From Astropecten irregularis (Eukaryota; Echinodermata; Asteroidea; Paxillosida; Astropectinidae), in NCBI GenBank assembly GCA_963971285.1, contig OZ020256.1:312501-376500 (forward strand): a stretch of DNA of 64,000 bases, read 5' to 3'. Positions 1 to 13,600 of the stretch are shown piece by piece (position 1 is the first letter of the stretch; the number at the start of each line of letters is the position of its first letter). A program made the translations under genes and the position numbers. The notes below the pieces were generated by a model. It did no database searches and was not told the DNA's origin. It worked only from the letters and a program-made list of their open reading frames with translations.

Positions 1-1390
1 CAGACATTTAATAATCACCTCAGTGAAAGAAATGATTTGATCGTGACTGAATGCAGTAAGATTGAATTTCCTCTCTAAATGTAAACATCCATGTACGATC
101 CTAGCTCTGTCATAAGCTCATTGCCTCTGCTTATAATAAGTCAAATCCTCAGGAGTCATTTCAAGTTTCAATAAAGGACAAAAAAACATATCTGACAGTG
201 AAAGATCAAAAGTTTATTTGTTCAAATGAAGATAAAATGCATTTTTGAAATGGATGCCTGAAGAGCTGTACATGAAACACCTGTGATGTGAGATTAAGAG
301 AATAGGAAAGGATTCTGAGCTTAGAATTGCACGTTTCCAATTATAAGGTCAGGTGGTTTGATGTTAACCGACTGGCAAGTGGGTACAATGACCTTATTGA
401 TCATGTTCAATGTCTGGTCTACAGGTCTTGGTGGTTATACTGGGACATTGGGCACATCTGGTAGGCTATGTCAATGTGCCTTTGTACAGTTACATTTCAT
501 CCAGACAACATTATTACCAGTCACAATTCCATGTGATGTTTATAGGTGTTGACTGCTGGCACATGGTTTAGTTTACACTGTGCTTGTACAAGCATATTTC
601 CTGCTGAAATTAACTTCCAAGGCAAAGAAAATAAGATACATATGTGTACATTGTATACCAGCCTGCAGGGATAGGCGATCATTTGTGTGCAAGTTCAATA
701 CGACACTGAGATTCAGCATGAAATAATAATAGTAATACTTGAGATTCATTGATATCAATGTTTGTGATTTGCAGATTCATTACCTAATCATTTCTTAAAC
801 AATTTCTGTTCTCTTTCTTGTTGTGCTGGAAGGAACAATAATGTTCCTTCAACCTCGGGAGGTGAGGAGGGGGGGGGGGATTCATTTGGGAACCAGTCAC
901 AAACTATATATGCAGCATATGAAACTTTGTCCGGTAACCCATGTTTGCTGAGCCTGTATAGAACACTATACATGCATGAATCTGACTCAAGCCATAATAG
1001 ACCTATGCATACAGGCAGCAGGGACACGTAATGCATATGAATTCTTAATCAAAAAGTTGCAATTGATACAGCTGTCATCGAGTCTAAATTAGTCATCTTT
1101 GTTTGCATTTAGAATCAGATATTTGGCTCATCAATGTTGACAGATATCTAAATTTAGGAACAATCTACAATGTCAATTTGGGTCAGTGTTCTACATCTAA
1201 GTAACATTATCTCTAAGTACACATACTCTATATGTGTCATGATTAAACATCCTGCTTATGTGCTATGTTTATATTACAGTGTATTGTATCTTATATTTAG
1301 AGCTGCAATTCCCCAAATGTTATTGTATTATAATTGCAGTAGACCTTTAAGGTACTGTTGAGTTTCCTCCTACCCTTAACTAAGCTCCTC

Positions 1391-1643
1391 ATCTTTTTCA
1401 TGGAGCTGCTAAGCTAAAAAAATTGCTTAGCACAAAAATGTCTTGCCCAATAAAACAAACCAGTGAAACCACCATTAAAAATTTCATTTGATATTCATGG
1501 TCTGTGAACAACAGCCAAAGAATAATCACAGGTGATACACAACACATGGAAATTAGGTTGTTAATCCTGTTTTAACTTAAGACAGAAATTTCATGGTTAG
1601 CAAATTTGTGTGCTAAGCAGGGCTGGCTATGAAATTGTCCCCA
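1391..1643. repeat. MITE of the CCAATTTCA family (degenerate copy)
   Basis: Matches, over its whole length, the copies at 20441-20685 and 50903-51281: TCATGGAGCTGCTAAGC at the left, AACAACAGCCAAAGAA in the middle, GAAATTGTCCCC at the right. It is a non-coding foldback element. Confidence 0.75.
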
Positions 1644-4145
1644 GGTGACTTGTTTTTAATCAGCAACTTTACACCATTAGAATAATGAGAATGTGGAAAT
1701 GCCCAGAATTAACAGACATAAATTACCTTTAAAGACATTGAAATCACCTGACCAAAGTGGAAAGAAATTGATAGAATTATAGATTATTTCCTCTGAACAC
1801 CATCTGTGACTATTACTGCTTCCTATCTGCCTTCCATTCCCTGTCAGTTTACAAAGAAACTAGGACTTGAGTGTGTTCAGTCCCAGGAGAATGAATACAG
1901 CCAAGAGGATTGATAGTAGCATGTCTATGATTTGGCAGGAGTAGACTCTTGCAGGTCTAGTAACTTCACAGACTTGCTAGAAAGTGCTGACTGGTCATGG
2001 ATGTCAATAAAGACCTAAGACTGCAGGAAGGTATGCTACAGATGGATTTCCTGATAGGAGAGGTATGAGGAAACTCGTTGGTTTGAGGGTTCCGCTGCTG
2101 GTTGTCTGCATACTTACATGACCCCAATGTCCTAATGACCCACTAAAATCAAAGACTCTCCTCCTTGAAAGAACTCCAGACTATACTGCTATCCCTTCTC
2201 CACATAACTCACATTCCGAGTATTATACCATTTATTTGATTTACAGCTAAATCCTAGAACCAGTAATGGGATAAATGGCTGGGGGTATAGTGATTTACCA
2301 TCATACCCTACCCGGACTCTCCATTTTGTTTTTAATCTGTAAAGCTAACATCATCTTGTTCAATTGGGGAACCTTCCTTGTGGATTTGTTACAGGTAAAC
2401 AACCTGAGTAGAATAACAAGAGATACATGTCGGCATTTGAATGTGCATTGCAGGTATTGAATTGGAAGAGAGTTGTAGACTTTTCTAGATCCTAAAGCTT
2501 TTAATTGGTTGTTAACTTTCAGGTTGCATGTCAAATTCTATGTGTATTTGTCTAAAGTACTGGCATGAGCAAACTTGGGATTAATGGCAGTTGTTTCTCC
2601 CTTGGGTTGAAAGAGTAACCCTGGTATGTCTGCATAACCTTCTGTAGTGTTCGGGATTTCTTTGTTTCCAGATCCAAAGAGTCGGTGAACACTTTCAGCT
2701 CAGATTCCTATGAGGGTCAGGGGATGGTTTTATTTAGTGTGTTTGCAAGAAAAAATTAAACAAAAACAACAAACAAATGTCTCGCTTGGGGGAAAAGATT
2801 TTCTGGCCTTAATTGTCATGCTTGATAATGATATTCCTTTTCCCTTTCCACTGCTCTGTGTTTGCTGTGTCTGGTCCAAAGTTTCCTCGGAGATATTTCT
2901 AAAAATGACTCTGAATCTCGGATCCCAGTCACCTGACATTCTTTCTCCGTCCTGTCATCAACAATCACTCCAATGGGTGTATACCATCTCACAGAATGAA
3001 AAGACACCCCTAGCTTGTTTACCTCCGCATAACGACTCCCTCTTGTCAAGGGGCACAACAAGTTTTAAAGAAGACATTCCCTTGTAAAAGATGGGTGCGA
3101 AACATAACAACAACAACCGCACTTAGCAGTGGCACCACCCACATACTAGTAGATGTAGGCTCCCTTGTTGATGGACATTGTATACCACGGACAGTGCTAA
3201 TGTAAGAGCAGCACTTTGTGAGGACAAAAGCCAACTAATTCAGTCGCCACCCTATGGGGACCTGGACTCCGATGTCTTTGTTTGTTATCTTCTTATGACA
3301 TCTCAGTATCTTTGAAGTTAAAGTGTAATTTATGCAGTAATGTCCTTTATTGAGAAATAAACTTCTAAGAAATGTTAGATGTAGGCATATAACTGTCATT
3401 AGTCACTTGTATTGAGGGCAACTTCTCTAGAGATGAAGAATGAAATTGCCCTTAAGCTAATGATGAGCGTAGGATTGATGAAAAAACACTCTTCTTCTCC
3501 TTAAATGTGATTTAGTCGGACACTCTTGCTATAAACACCAACTTGTTTCCAAGACTTGCCTTTGGGCCTTGTTGTATTTAAAGGCTCAACTGCAATATAA
3601 GTGACCTGTAAACAACACATTTGAAAGATTTCCTTCATGAATTATCCATTTTACTGGCCTCCTTTATGTCTGCAGTTGTCAAAATCCATTAGGAATTTGT
3701 GTACATCACCTCTGTCAACATGTCAGGGCTATTTTTGAGAGGGGATTAGGTTGGGGGGTACTTTAACTAAATACAGAGATGTTTGGACAGAAAGTGCATG
3801 ATAAAGCTGACCAAACTCCAAGCAAGCTAGCCATGTACAATGAGGATTGGATGGTAATTCAATAAGCCTGTGCTGAGGTACACTTTGCTGGGTAAATTTT
3901 GTCCCGATTCAAGGCTTTTACTAATATTATTTACTGTCAGACTTAACAAACAACCACACCATGGGCTATCATACATCAACATGGGCTGCAGGAACCTGAT
4001 TGTATTTCCTATGTCCAAGAGTCCAAGAGTGTTCCTAGCTCTATGGTGCAAGTACAGTTTGTTCCTTAAGGCAGATAAGTGACTCTGAGAAATATGTCAT
4101 GTCTACATTTGAAATAGGTCAGAGAGGGAGAAAGATGCTGAGCGG

Positions 4146-4194
4146 AAAACAAACAAACAAACAAACACCCAACAAACAAACAAACAGACAAACC
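4146..4194. repeat. (AAAC)n microsatellite
   Basis: Interrupted AAAC/CAAA repeats of about 12 units. Confidence 0.9.
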
Positions 4195-5352
4195 AAAATT
4201 GATAGCAATTCCTAGTGATGCTCCCTCTAACGTACCGTATACCCTGACACTCACTAACATGTAGAATGTATGTTACCACATAGTTTCGACCTCAGTGTAC
4301 ATTACATGTAAGTATATCGGCAGCCAGATAGAAGGCCTCTAGAGATGTTTGTGATAAACATCACATACGTAATGAATTTGTGATGTATGATTCTAAGAAT
4401 ATATCATTAATGTGACATTCTAAACGCAATGTTATCTCCGTCTGTAATAGACTTCTCTAGACGTACAGGGATTGAGTGTGGGTGTACATGTATATATGAC
4501 TAGTCTGATGAAGCATTAACTCAGCCCAATGGGGAGCCAGACACTACCAGCCTAAAGGAATACTTCACTTTTATCATTGGACGTTCTCTTCAAATGACAT
4601 CAAGTAGCAGGCATTTATCCATTTCCTCATCTTAATGTACATCAGTCTCGGGAGACAGTTTTTCATATTTTCATCAATTGAAGCTGGTGGCCGGGCGGGT
4701 AGGGAGAACCCTCTTAGAAAACACCTTTCAGATCAATAAGAAATATGTCTTTTTCCTGGAATGCACAGATTTTGTTTTTATAAAATGCAGTTTTCACAGC
4801 TTTGAGGCAAACGTCTAAATAACAGCCTTGGGGCCGGAAGGTTGTCTCTAAAATTCAAAAAGAAATGTAACGTTGCAATACGTACGCTTCTGCCCAACGA
4901 CCTTTTGTTGCAATTCAATCAGGTGCACTGTAGGCCTACAGTACATGCTTATATCAAAAGTAGTTTGTAAAAAGTGTACAGTTATCTGTTAGTTGTCCCA
5001 ATTCCTGGGATTTTGATTAAAAGGACAGCGACCCAATTACAGTATTTAAGTCAAAACAACCTGCAAATTCCACTTGTATTCATGAAAATAATTTCCAAAA
5101 AGAGAAGTGGGTCCGATTTAGGGACAGGTCTGTATAAATTCCCCTATTCCAAGTTCATGTCCTGCACATCATGAGAGAGATATTGCAATTTCAGCACTGT
5201 CAAAAGATCAAAGTCCAGACTTGATTCTGCTAAACTTGTTAAATCAAACTGTCAAATTGTGTTTGTATAAACTTTTCATGCTGTCAAAGTCATTCATTTT
5301 TCCGTCATCATAATATGTGTTGGAATTAATGACAGACTGTGAAAGTAATAAA

Positions 5353-5408
5353 TGTTGCTGCTGTTATCGCTGCTGCTGTTGCTGCCGCTGCTGCTGCTGC
5401 TGCTGCTT
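5353..5408. repeat. (GCT)n microsatellite
   Basis: Imperfect trinucleotide run ending in seven consecutive CTG units. No coding context was seen. Confidence 0.9.
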
Positions 5409-6635
5409 ATGTTACAGTCTCCAATTGTGACCATCATCCTAGACGTTGATGTCAATGAACTACCAATGTGGTTTTCCTACCAGTAACTGCCTTTTTAATA
5501 CACTGTATTGTCATGCAGAGTATTGGTCTATTTCTGGAAACTGTATGGATGCTTAGTTTCCTGGTTAGGTAGTGTTGTTTATGGATTACGTCCATTGAGG
5601 ATAGAATCTGAAGGTTACAGTGGTTAGTAGTACTGCAACGTCTATAGTCTTGGTTACTTTTATTATTCTCTTTCCATGAATCTCTAGTATTATAACCAGG
5701 TAGTAACAGAACATCATTGGGATTCTTACTGTAAATATACTTGAATACCTTTTAGGCTGAATTGTGTTTCAATGGCTTTTTAACAATAATAACCATGAAG
5801 GATACCTGTTAATTCAATTGTGCAGTTTTTATTGAACTACAATCTCTGATTGTTTCTTGAATATGATGATATCAGAGAGTTAACAGAAATGAATTGCAAT
5901 TGAAATATGCATTGTGTGTGTTTCTTTGAAAGGTGGAAATTAAAAATAAATTTGAAAAAAAAAATAGAAAAAATTCCGAAACGTTTTACAAAATGATGAG
6001 ACCCAGTTGACCTTAGGTCCAGTGGTCATGCTTATAATATAAAAGTCTCCCTTTCTGAGAATTTATGTGAAATAAAGAATTGGGAGCCAACAAACAGACC
6101 ACCTTGATAATGCAGTGTACGTATATCATGTATGTAGACTATGAGCATTGTACTGTATTAGCCTGCAATATAAAGTGTGCATGAGGATACATACATGGAG
6201 TAATCATAACTGACAGTTCAATCCTAGATTCACAAGTAGTTTGTGAATGGCTCTGGGTCTGGGCTTCAATTTGACCACATCCCCCTTGACAAGCAGCCAA
6301 GAATGATTCATAAAGGTACACTCCAGAATCCGGACTAGAACAGACTTAATCAACTTGTTATACATCAGCAGTTATTGTGGATTTGTAGTGTGTAATCCAC
6401 AAATATGTATAATATATAATACAAGTAATGCATATCATAAATACATGTACACCAAACCAATGTAATGAATCAATCATTTTTTAATGAACTTTTTAATTAA
6501 TTCTTTTACAGTGCTACATATTAACCAAGGATACTATCAGAACATTTGTTTGGATGTAGGCCCTACTACTTGACCATGTGCCTCAGGTCCATGTACAGTA
6601 TATTAACTGTGAGATTTTCAGTCTAATTTACCTGA

Positions 6636-6783
6636 GGTCGATCTCACCAAACTCATCCTAACTTACTATCAATCGTAGGACTTATGATGCATTGAAGCAC
6701 CATGCAGAAGTCAAACGGGTACGATGAGTTATCCTTCGTATCTCAAGTTAAGATCAATCGTAGGGCTTCGTGAAATCAACCCC
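6636..6783. repeat. Foldback MITE, TCGATTTCACC family
   Basis: Ends are GGTCGATCTCACCAAACTCA and TCGTGAAATCAACCC. The interior ACTTACTATCAATCGTAGG is shared with copies at 33818, 37635 and 52623. Confidence 0.78.
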
Positions 6784-7601
6784 TGTATCCATAAATTGCT
6801 TCAAAGACTTGTACAGTATTCATTGCCTTACACCTGTTCTAGCAACACATGTACGCGGTATCTTCATTTTTCATTATTTATTACAGGAGTTTTATGATTA
6901 TCAGTCATATATGAAGGAAATGTACATTTAACCTCTGAGTCTGTTCCGAGACTTTGTTTTTCCTCAGGAAATGAGCGAGAAACAAGAAAAGCCTCAGGGT
7001 AAATCATTCTTGACATTCTGTCAAACTCACTTCCTCCCTTGGGCCAGTAGAATTTGGACACAGTAACAGCCAAATAAAAGTTCATAGGTAGTAGCATTTC
7101 CTCTTTTACAAACTTAGCCAGTCTCTCTACAAGGTTCCTTAACCTCCCAGTACACTGGCTGCAACATTTGTAAGGAGTCGTAGTCTATTTTATTTCCAGA
7201 CATGGCCGGGGAACTCTAGTTGTAACTGGTTGTGTTAGGAGGACTTCTTGAGCCCCTTGCCAAGTTTTCCTTATGATCAGCGAGACCTTCGTCTCTGGGA
7301 AATCTTGGAAAAGCTCTTTTGTGACAATCGTGGATCATTCATTCTGATTATGAGCCATTGTGAACGGGTTCAGTCCACTAGCTTGGCATCTTAACATGCC
7401 CTAATCCTGCTACTGTTGCAGCTCTGCTGATGCATGTAAGATAATATAAACCAACATCTGAGGGTCACAACTTCAACAGATTCACACAGGAAATATCCCA
7501 GCAAGCTCCAAAAAAAGAAGAAAAGCCTAGGAGTCATTGAGGGACGGAGAGCTAGAAGGATGGTTATGACATTATCAGCTTGTTTCATTTGTTGTCCACA
7601 G

Positions 7602-7679
7602 GATATCAAGCTACACATCATGCAGACATTACTGGAGACTGAGCAGAGCTATGTGTACTCCCTGGAAACGCTTGTCAAG
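7602..7679 (+). CDS. ARHGEF17: ARHGEF17-like exon a (DH domain start)
   Basis: 26 codons, entered and left in phase 0. Acceptor TTGTCCACAG, donor GTAAAG. It encodes the first conserved DH helix (ETEQSYVYSLETLVK), the CR1 region that contacts the GTPase switch. It is the first exon of the gene recognisable in the window. Confidence 0.9.
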
Positions 7680-10600
7680 GTAAAGCCATGGGCTATTTCT
7701 CCTTCCTCTTTCTTGTTTGTGTCTGTTGAGCACGGCTGGCTGAGAGGTGAATATAACAGGTATATAACGCCCACTCATCCAGTATTCAATGGGTGACCAC
7801 TGCTTGTTGTTGTCTTCACAATATTTGGATTGGTGAGGGGGTGTAGAGCGTGTGGGATGGGATGGGATGGGAATCATGGGATGGCGTATATCAAACTGTA
7901 ATGTGCAAAAAGCCTCTCAAAATTAGAAAGTGAGAAATGGGGGATATGAATGCAAACAGTCCCCATTGACCTCTGAGAATTTCAGCTGCAGAGAAAGACA
8001 AACACCATCACTGCTATTCAGCTTTACCCTTATGATATGCCAGTCACGAATCTCACGATGACCACTCATATCAAGTACACATGCTGTATATTCCCAATGC
8101 TTCTCTTCAAATTGGAAATTGTAAAGCTGGCATTTCACAATGGGTTCAAAGTTGGCAAGTGGTCACTGGCCTGTCCATTGGTTTGTCCAAATGGAATCCA
8201 GACTTATTCCTGGGTAGGCCTATACATGTAGCAGTTCATTGAATATGTACAGGCTATTGAAAGGTTTCCGGCTCAGCCTAGCTCATTACACTAATATCGC
8301 AGTGTTTGCAGTTTGTTTACTCATTAACATCGCTATCATATGCTATATCATCAACTCAGTACTATAAAATTTAAAACCTTGTTTCAGAAAAGATTAAAAA
8401 GGTCCCTATTCCACAGCATCCTCATTTGCATAAATTTATGTACAATTGTGCAAAAAGGTTGTTTCACTACACCAGAGGTTTTGTATTCAAAGCAATCTGA
8501 TGTTTCTGGAATTTATTGCAAGGCAGAGGTGGAAGAAAAAAATTAAAAATGAAATCCTACTTGTGGCGCTTTCCCTACAATATCTTGTACATTCCAGCTA
8601 TTTTCATTGTTTAGACACGAGTTTAGAAAAAAAGATGGATTAGTGTAATTAAATGGCTACAGAGAATTTCTGGAAAAGCTACCTTTCTTCCTGGTAGCTA
8701 ACAAATTGTATGAACTGGAGACAGAGTAACCAGACAAATAGATAACAGCTTCACTGCTGGAGCCTGAACGAGTGTTTGCTTAACCACAGATGAACCAACC
8801 TACATAATAATAATATACAATGTCTACTATCCCATAGCTCATGTAGGGCATCGCACCAGTAAACCTACCAGTACTACCGAGATTAATTCAATACTGTTTG
8901 AAGTTCAATACAAGTAATTAACTGCTGGAAACTGTTCATCAGCCAAAATGACCTGAAATATAATCAAATGCTTGGAGTTAGGAGGGCCGGACGCATATCG
9001 ATCTAGGCAGGATCTTTCTCAAAGGCTAAATGACAAGGGGACATTAAGAACATGCAAGTAAAAGAAACACACATGAATGGATGAGAGGATATTTGAAGTT
9101 CATGTAGTGGAAGTCTCATAGCCACAAATAGACATTATGGATGGACGTTAGGTCTCATAACTACATGCATATCATCATCGGCCCAGTTTGTAGAGCTTAC
9201 TCCACTGGATGTTGTCTTCATGATAAATTTTGGAGGGTTCCAGCTCACATACATGTTACGATCATGTGTTGCTTTTCACACTAATGTCATTTGGTAGCAG
9301 TCGTTAGGTGATATTTGTAATGGGTCTAAGGCTGTAATTTTTAAGGCATCATGTTTTTTAGCTGTCTGGCTTGTAAACACAATGTCTGTCATCTCAGATT
9401 ACTATAAGATGTTGATGTGTACATGTACATGTGTATGTATCATTGTATGTATCAACATGATATCAGATTGGGCTGATATGCAAGAAACCTGAATGTTTTG
9501 TTCTCTTCACAAATCTGACTTGCTGACATTGGAAAGTTTTCCAATAAATTGTTGGTTTTTCATTGTTTTTCAGCTTTTTTAGCCAATTTCACAAGTTTTT
9601 GTTTTCGATAGCTAATCAGTATTTTTGATCTGTTTACAGTAATTGTACCATAATGATTACACTTTTGTAAGATTTTGCAACCATGAGAGAATTTCTCAAT
9701 GGTTGAGAGTTTTTTAGCGTCGTGTGAAAAGGACTTAAAATTGCTTCCATGGATCTGTGTATTATCAGGATCCAGTGTGAACACACCATGGGTCAGATTG
9801 GATCCATGTACTATCCATTGTGAACACACCATGGGTCAGATTGGATCCATGTACTATCAGGATCCAGTGTGAACACACCATGGATCAGATTGACTGATCA
9901 TGCCAGAGATGGATTACTTCCAATATCTGGAATGTGTGCTACACACTGTAAGACCAAGACACTCTCCATTTGGCGTCAGGAATAATGTCAAGAATTGCCA
10001 TCTCTTGTAAACCCAAGGAATGGAATCTATAAGGAGGAGATGGGAAGGAGACACATCTTACAATTCATTAGTTTTGACGAGGGCTTTTGATTATTTCTTA
10101 GGCAACAGGAGTTCTACCTCAAGTGATAGATTCAAACGGGCTCAGTAATTGGCCGGTAATTACAGAATTCCACCTTTTTTTTATGACACAAATTTGTCTA
10201 AAATGGCGTCATGTTGCCACGATGTTTCTGAAGTGGTCTCACATTTGCTATTTGCATAGCATGTGATATTTGCATACCACCGGGGCTCCAATGCTTCTGG
10301 GATTACTACGGAAATTGAGTAATTAGCATAATGACTCTGCAAAATCTACTACAGTGTAATTGACCTTCCTACAAGACACAGAAGGAATTTATTCTGATCT
10401 TTATTTCCAATTTCTGCAAAGTCTCTTCAGTTACTGCTCATTTTATCTCCAGATTGAGGATCTAGGGTTATTGGATTCCAGAACACACCCCTACCATACA
10501 GTACATCCACATTGGTGAAGCCCACTTCATGATATTAAAACATGTCTTAAATACAAAGAGAGCCGATTGATACAAGGTGTAGAAGTGTACATTTTGACAC

Positions 10601-13600
10601 GTGTCAAAGGTAATGTAGCATGAAAAAACCTTATGGTGGTAGCTCCGTCAGCATATTATGTACAGCAATTCAAAGTGTATTGAGAGTCATGTTGAATAAA
10701 TTCCGTTCAAACCATGAGATACAAGTACTAAACTGCTGCAAACTGCTCATCAACCAAAATAATGCCCTGGAGTTTTTGAAAATGCTTGGAGTTGGGAGGG
10801 CCTGATGCATTTCGATCCTAGCAGGATCTTTATCGAAGGCTAAATGACAAGAGGACAAGAACATGCAAGTAAAGATACACATAAATGGATGATTTGTCTG
10901 TCTACCTTTGGTCTTCCCTACCCCTGACCCCTCTTTGTCTGACCACATTTACCCACCCCACCCTCCCTAAACCTACCCCTTTTGTCTTGATCCTCTCATC
11001 CATTTATATGTATCTTTACTTGCATGTTCTTGTCCTCTTGTTATTTAGCCTTCGAGAAAGATCCTGCTTGGATCGAAACGCGTCAGTCCCTCCCAACTCC
11101 AAGCAAACCATTAGGACTCTAGCTTTCTGTTCCATCTCCGTATGCAAACTGACACTGCGTCATATTTCTTGTAACCCAGCACAAAGTAATAAATTGGATG
11201 CACCAAGCAGCATCCTTTCAGCACTCAGCAATATTGTATGCATACATGTACACACTGTCATCTATTGCCATGGGAATACGGCTAGGTATTTCGCACACTG
11301 TCCATATTTGGTAGTGTCAATACTTCTGCAGATTGAAAAAATGTAAAACCTTGGACAAAATATTACATTTTCCTTAGGGTAATATAAAATGTTTCCTTGC
11401 ATAAATATAATATTTTACCTTAGTTACTTACATTTATGCATATTATTTTACCAAGGTTAAATAAAATTTACAAATTCTAAGACGGATAAATTAATTAATT
11501 CACCATGGGTATTAATACATTTATACTATTTTTTTTTATTAATGAAACAATCATGAATTTTAGATGTAAATGTTCTGTTTAATTAGACAGGAAATTATTT
11601 CAGTAAGGAACGAATATTTCTTAACATTTGCTACATTTAATTAATGAGTTTCATTGAGACATCTCATGTACAAAAGATGAAAGGATAAAGATAGACAAAT
11701 AAACAAATAAATAAAGTTGACTATTTGGGTCACCGCCAACATAGGGCTGGATAGCTCAGTTGGTAAGAGCGCCGGTATGGTATTCCAGGGGTCGCAGGTT
11801 CGAATCGTGCTCCAGTCAATTTAAGTCATTGAAAAGTAAACAAAGAAAAATTGACTGGAGTGGGTTTCGAACCAGCGAACTCCGGAATACAGCACTGGTT
11901 CACCTTTCAATGAAATGTCAATGTAAGGGCTGATATTATTATGATAATTAAGCCAGATTTGTGCATGTTTATGTGTCCTATCTAGGACCATGATGATAGG
12001 ACTGTGATTTGTGATTTGTATAGCAATCCATGCATTCACTGATTGCTATACCAATTACAACCCTGCATCTATCATCATGTTGAGCATCCATTTATGTCAC
12101 CTTCCTTGTATACCCGTTGGAAAAGATAACACCAATTCTAAACAGACAACGGGTGCCAGACTATTATGAATCCAACCCCCGGTTTGATTGCACTGCTTCG
12201 AATGTAAGATGGATTCACCATGAATAAGGTCTAAAGCATAGAGATACATGTAGATCTCTGACTCCCCCTCTTACTATCCACTGATCCTATGCACAGGAGG
12301 AAATATTACATTGTATGTGAATGAGGACAAGATGTATGACCATATTAGGAAGCTAGCAGCTGATTGCCTAGATCAGGAAATTACAGAAAGGATGCATTAG
12401 AGGAGGGGGTGGGTGGGGTGAATTGCCGGGGTGGGGGCGGGAAGTAATTCTTTGAACTGCATGGAGGGGATTTCATGTTCCATGAATAACATCTGCATAT
12501 AAATTGCTGAATTAAAAACAAAAATCAAATTTCACAACCGTGCTTATAGGCCTATCCTAAAAGACAGTGTGCCGAGATAATGACTCTGTGTGCAGTGTTT
12601 CTATTCCTTGAAATCGGAGCAAGTAGGCGTTTTAACCTCTCAAACCAGTGGGGACAGGAAAAGGAGTTTAGGAATGAATCCAGCATAGTAAGATGGCCAT
12701 GTATAAGATACCATTCAGTAATCTCAGTAACACATCTTGAGACACTTTCATTTTCATGATAGTGGACTTCTGCTCATTTATATACGGTTGGTGCACCTCT
12801 AGTCATTGCCTTGTTGCCTATGGTCATTGCCTTGATGCCCCTGGTCATTGCCCTGATGCCCCTGGTCATTGCCTTGGTGTCCGTGGTCATTGCCTTTGTG
12901 CCCCTGGTCATTGCTTTGTGTCCCATTCTCATGTTGTGACATTTTTGGCATGACTTAATGCTTTTTGTACCTCCAAGATGGCAGCATGTGAGCGCCCTCA
13001 ATAGTCAAAGTAAGACCAATTACATTAATGAGTGTTTTCATTTATTTGTGTTCTTGCAGAGTTACATGAGACCGTTGAAGAGCCCTGAGTATTCACATCT
13101 GTGTAGTGATCCTAGCATGGTAGACGTCATGTTCTACAAACTACCAGAGATTCTCAACTGCCACGAGAACTTCTTACAGCAATTACAGATGAGAATGAAC
13201 CACTGGCACGACACGCAGAAGATAGGAGACATCATCAATGCCTCGGTGAGTAGTCTAACATAGGCCGTGTCCAAAACGGGCTTCCAGAGCTACGGCTAGG
13301 TCTTGGTGTCTCCGCATTTATTTCCAATGGAGTGATGACCTAGACCTAGCTCTAGACAACAGATTCAGATGCAGCCTAACTACTAATAAGGTTGCATTGC
13401 TAGGTTGGAATCAATTTAATGCTTGATTAGCAGTGTGCTTGGACATCCATGTAATTACCTATCAGATGAACCGTTACTTATTACAACTTATTTTATGTTA
13501 ATTACAAATATTATTGCCCACAATTTATAGTCGGACGCCTTGACAGTAAATGAGGTTTTGAATTGACTGAGTTACATCCAGGGATAGATTTATATTCTGC

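Larger units (their letters stand above)
1..7601. other. Upstream non-coding region (intron or 5' flank of ARHGEF17-like gene)
   Basis: No exon recognised on either strand. It contains a MITE remnant (1391-1643), an (AAAC)n microsatellite (4146-4194), a (GCT)n microsatellite (5353-5408) and a foldback MITE (6636-6783). The remainder looks like ordinary AT-rich intronic DNA. Confidence 0.5.
7680..13059 (+). other. ARHGEF17-like intron a-b
   Basis: Holds SINE-like copies (8909-9088, 10719-10893, 10983-11108), a minisatellite (9777-9890), a pair of opposed tRNA-derived SINE pieces (11744-11897) and a 21-bp minisatellite (12801-12926). No exon was recognised. Confidence 0.6.

Noticed and set aside
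10885..11346. 153-codon plus-strand open frame
   Set aside because: It runs across the junction of two opposed SINE-like copies and intron sequence. No homology was recognised.
11744..11820. Functional tRNA gene
   Set aside because: A- and B-boxes are present, but the anticodon loop is not canonical (no T33) and acceptor pairing is imperfect. At least six similar dispersed copies in this window show it is a SINE.
12756..13001. Repetitive open frames with 7-residue periods on both strands
   Set aside because: They are produced by the 21-bp minisatellite.
13036..13263. Extended open frame (from 12958) around exon b as a single-exon gene
   Set aside because: The coding similarity begins exactly after the TTCTTGCAG acceptor and ends at GTGAGT. 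The upstream residues are intron.
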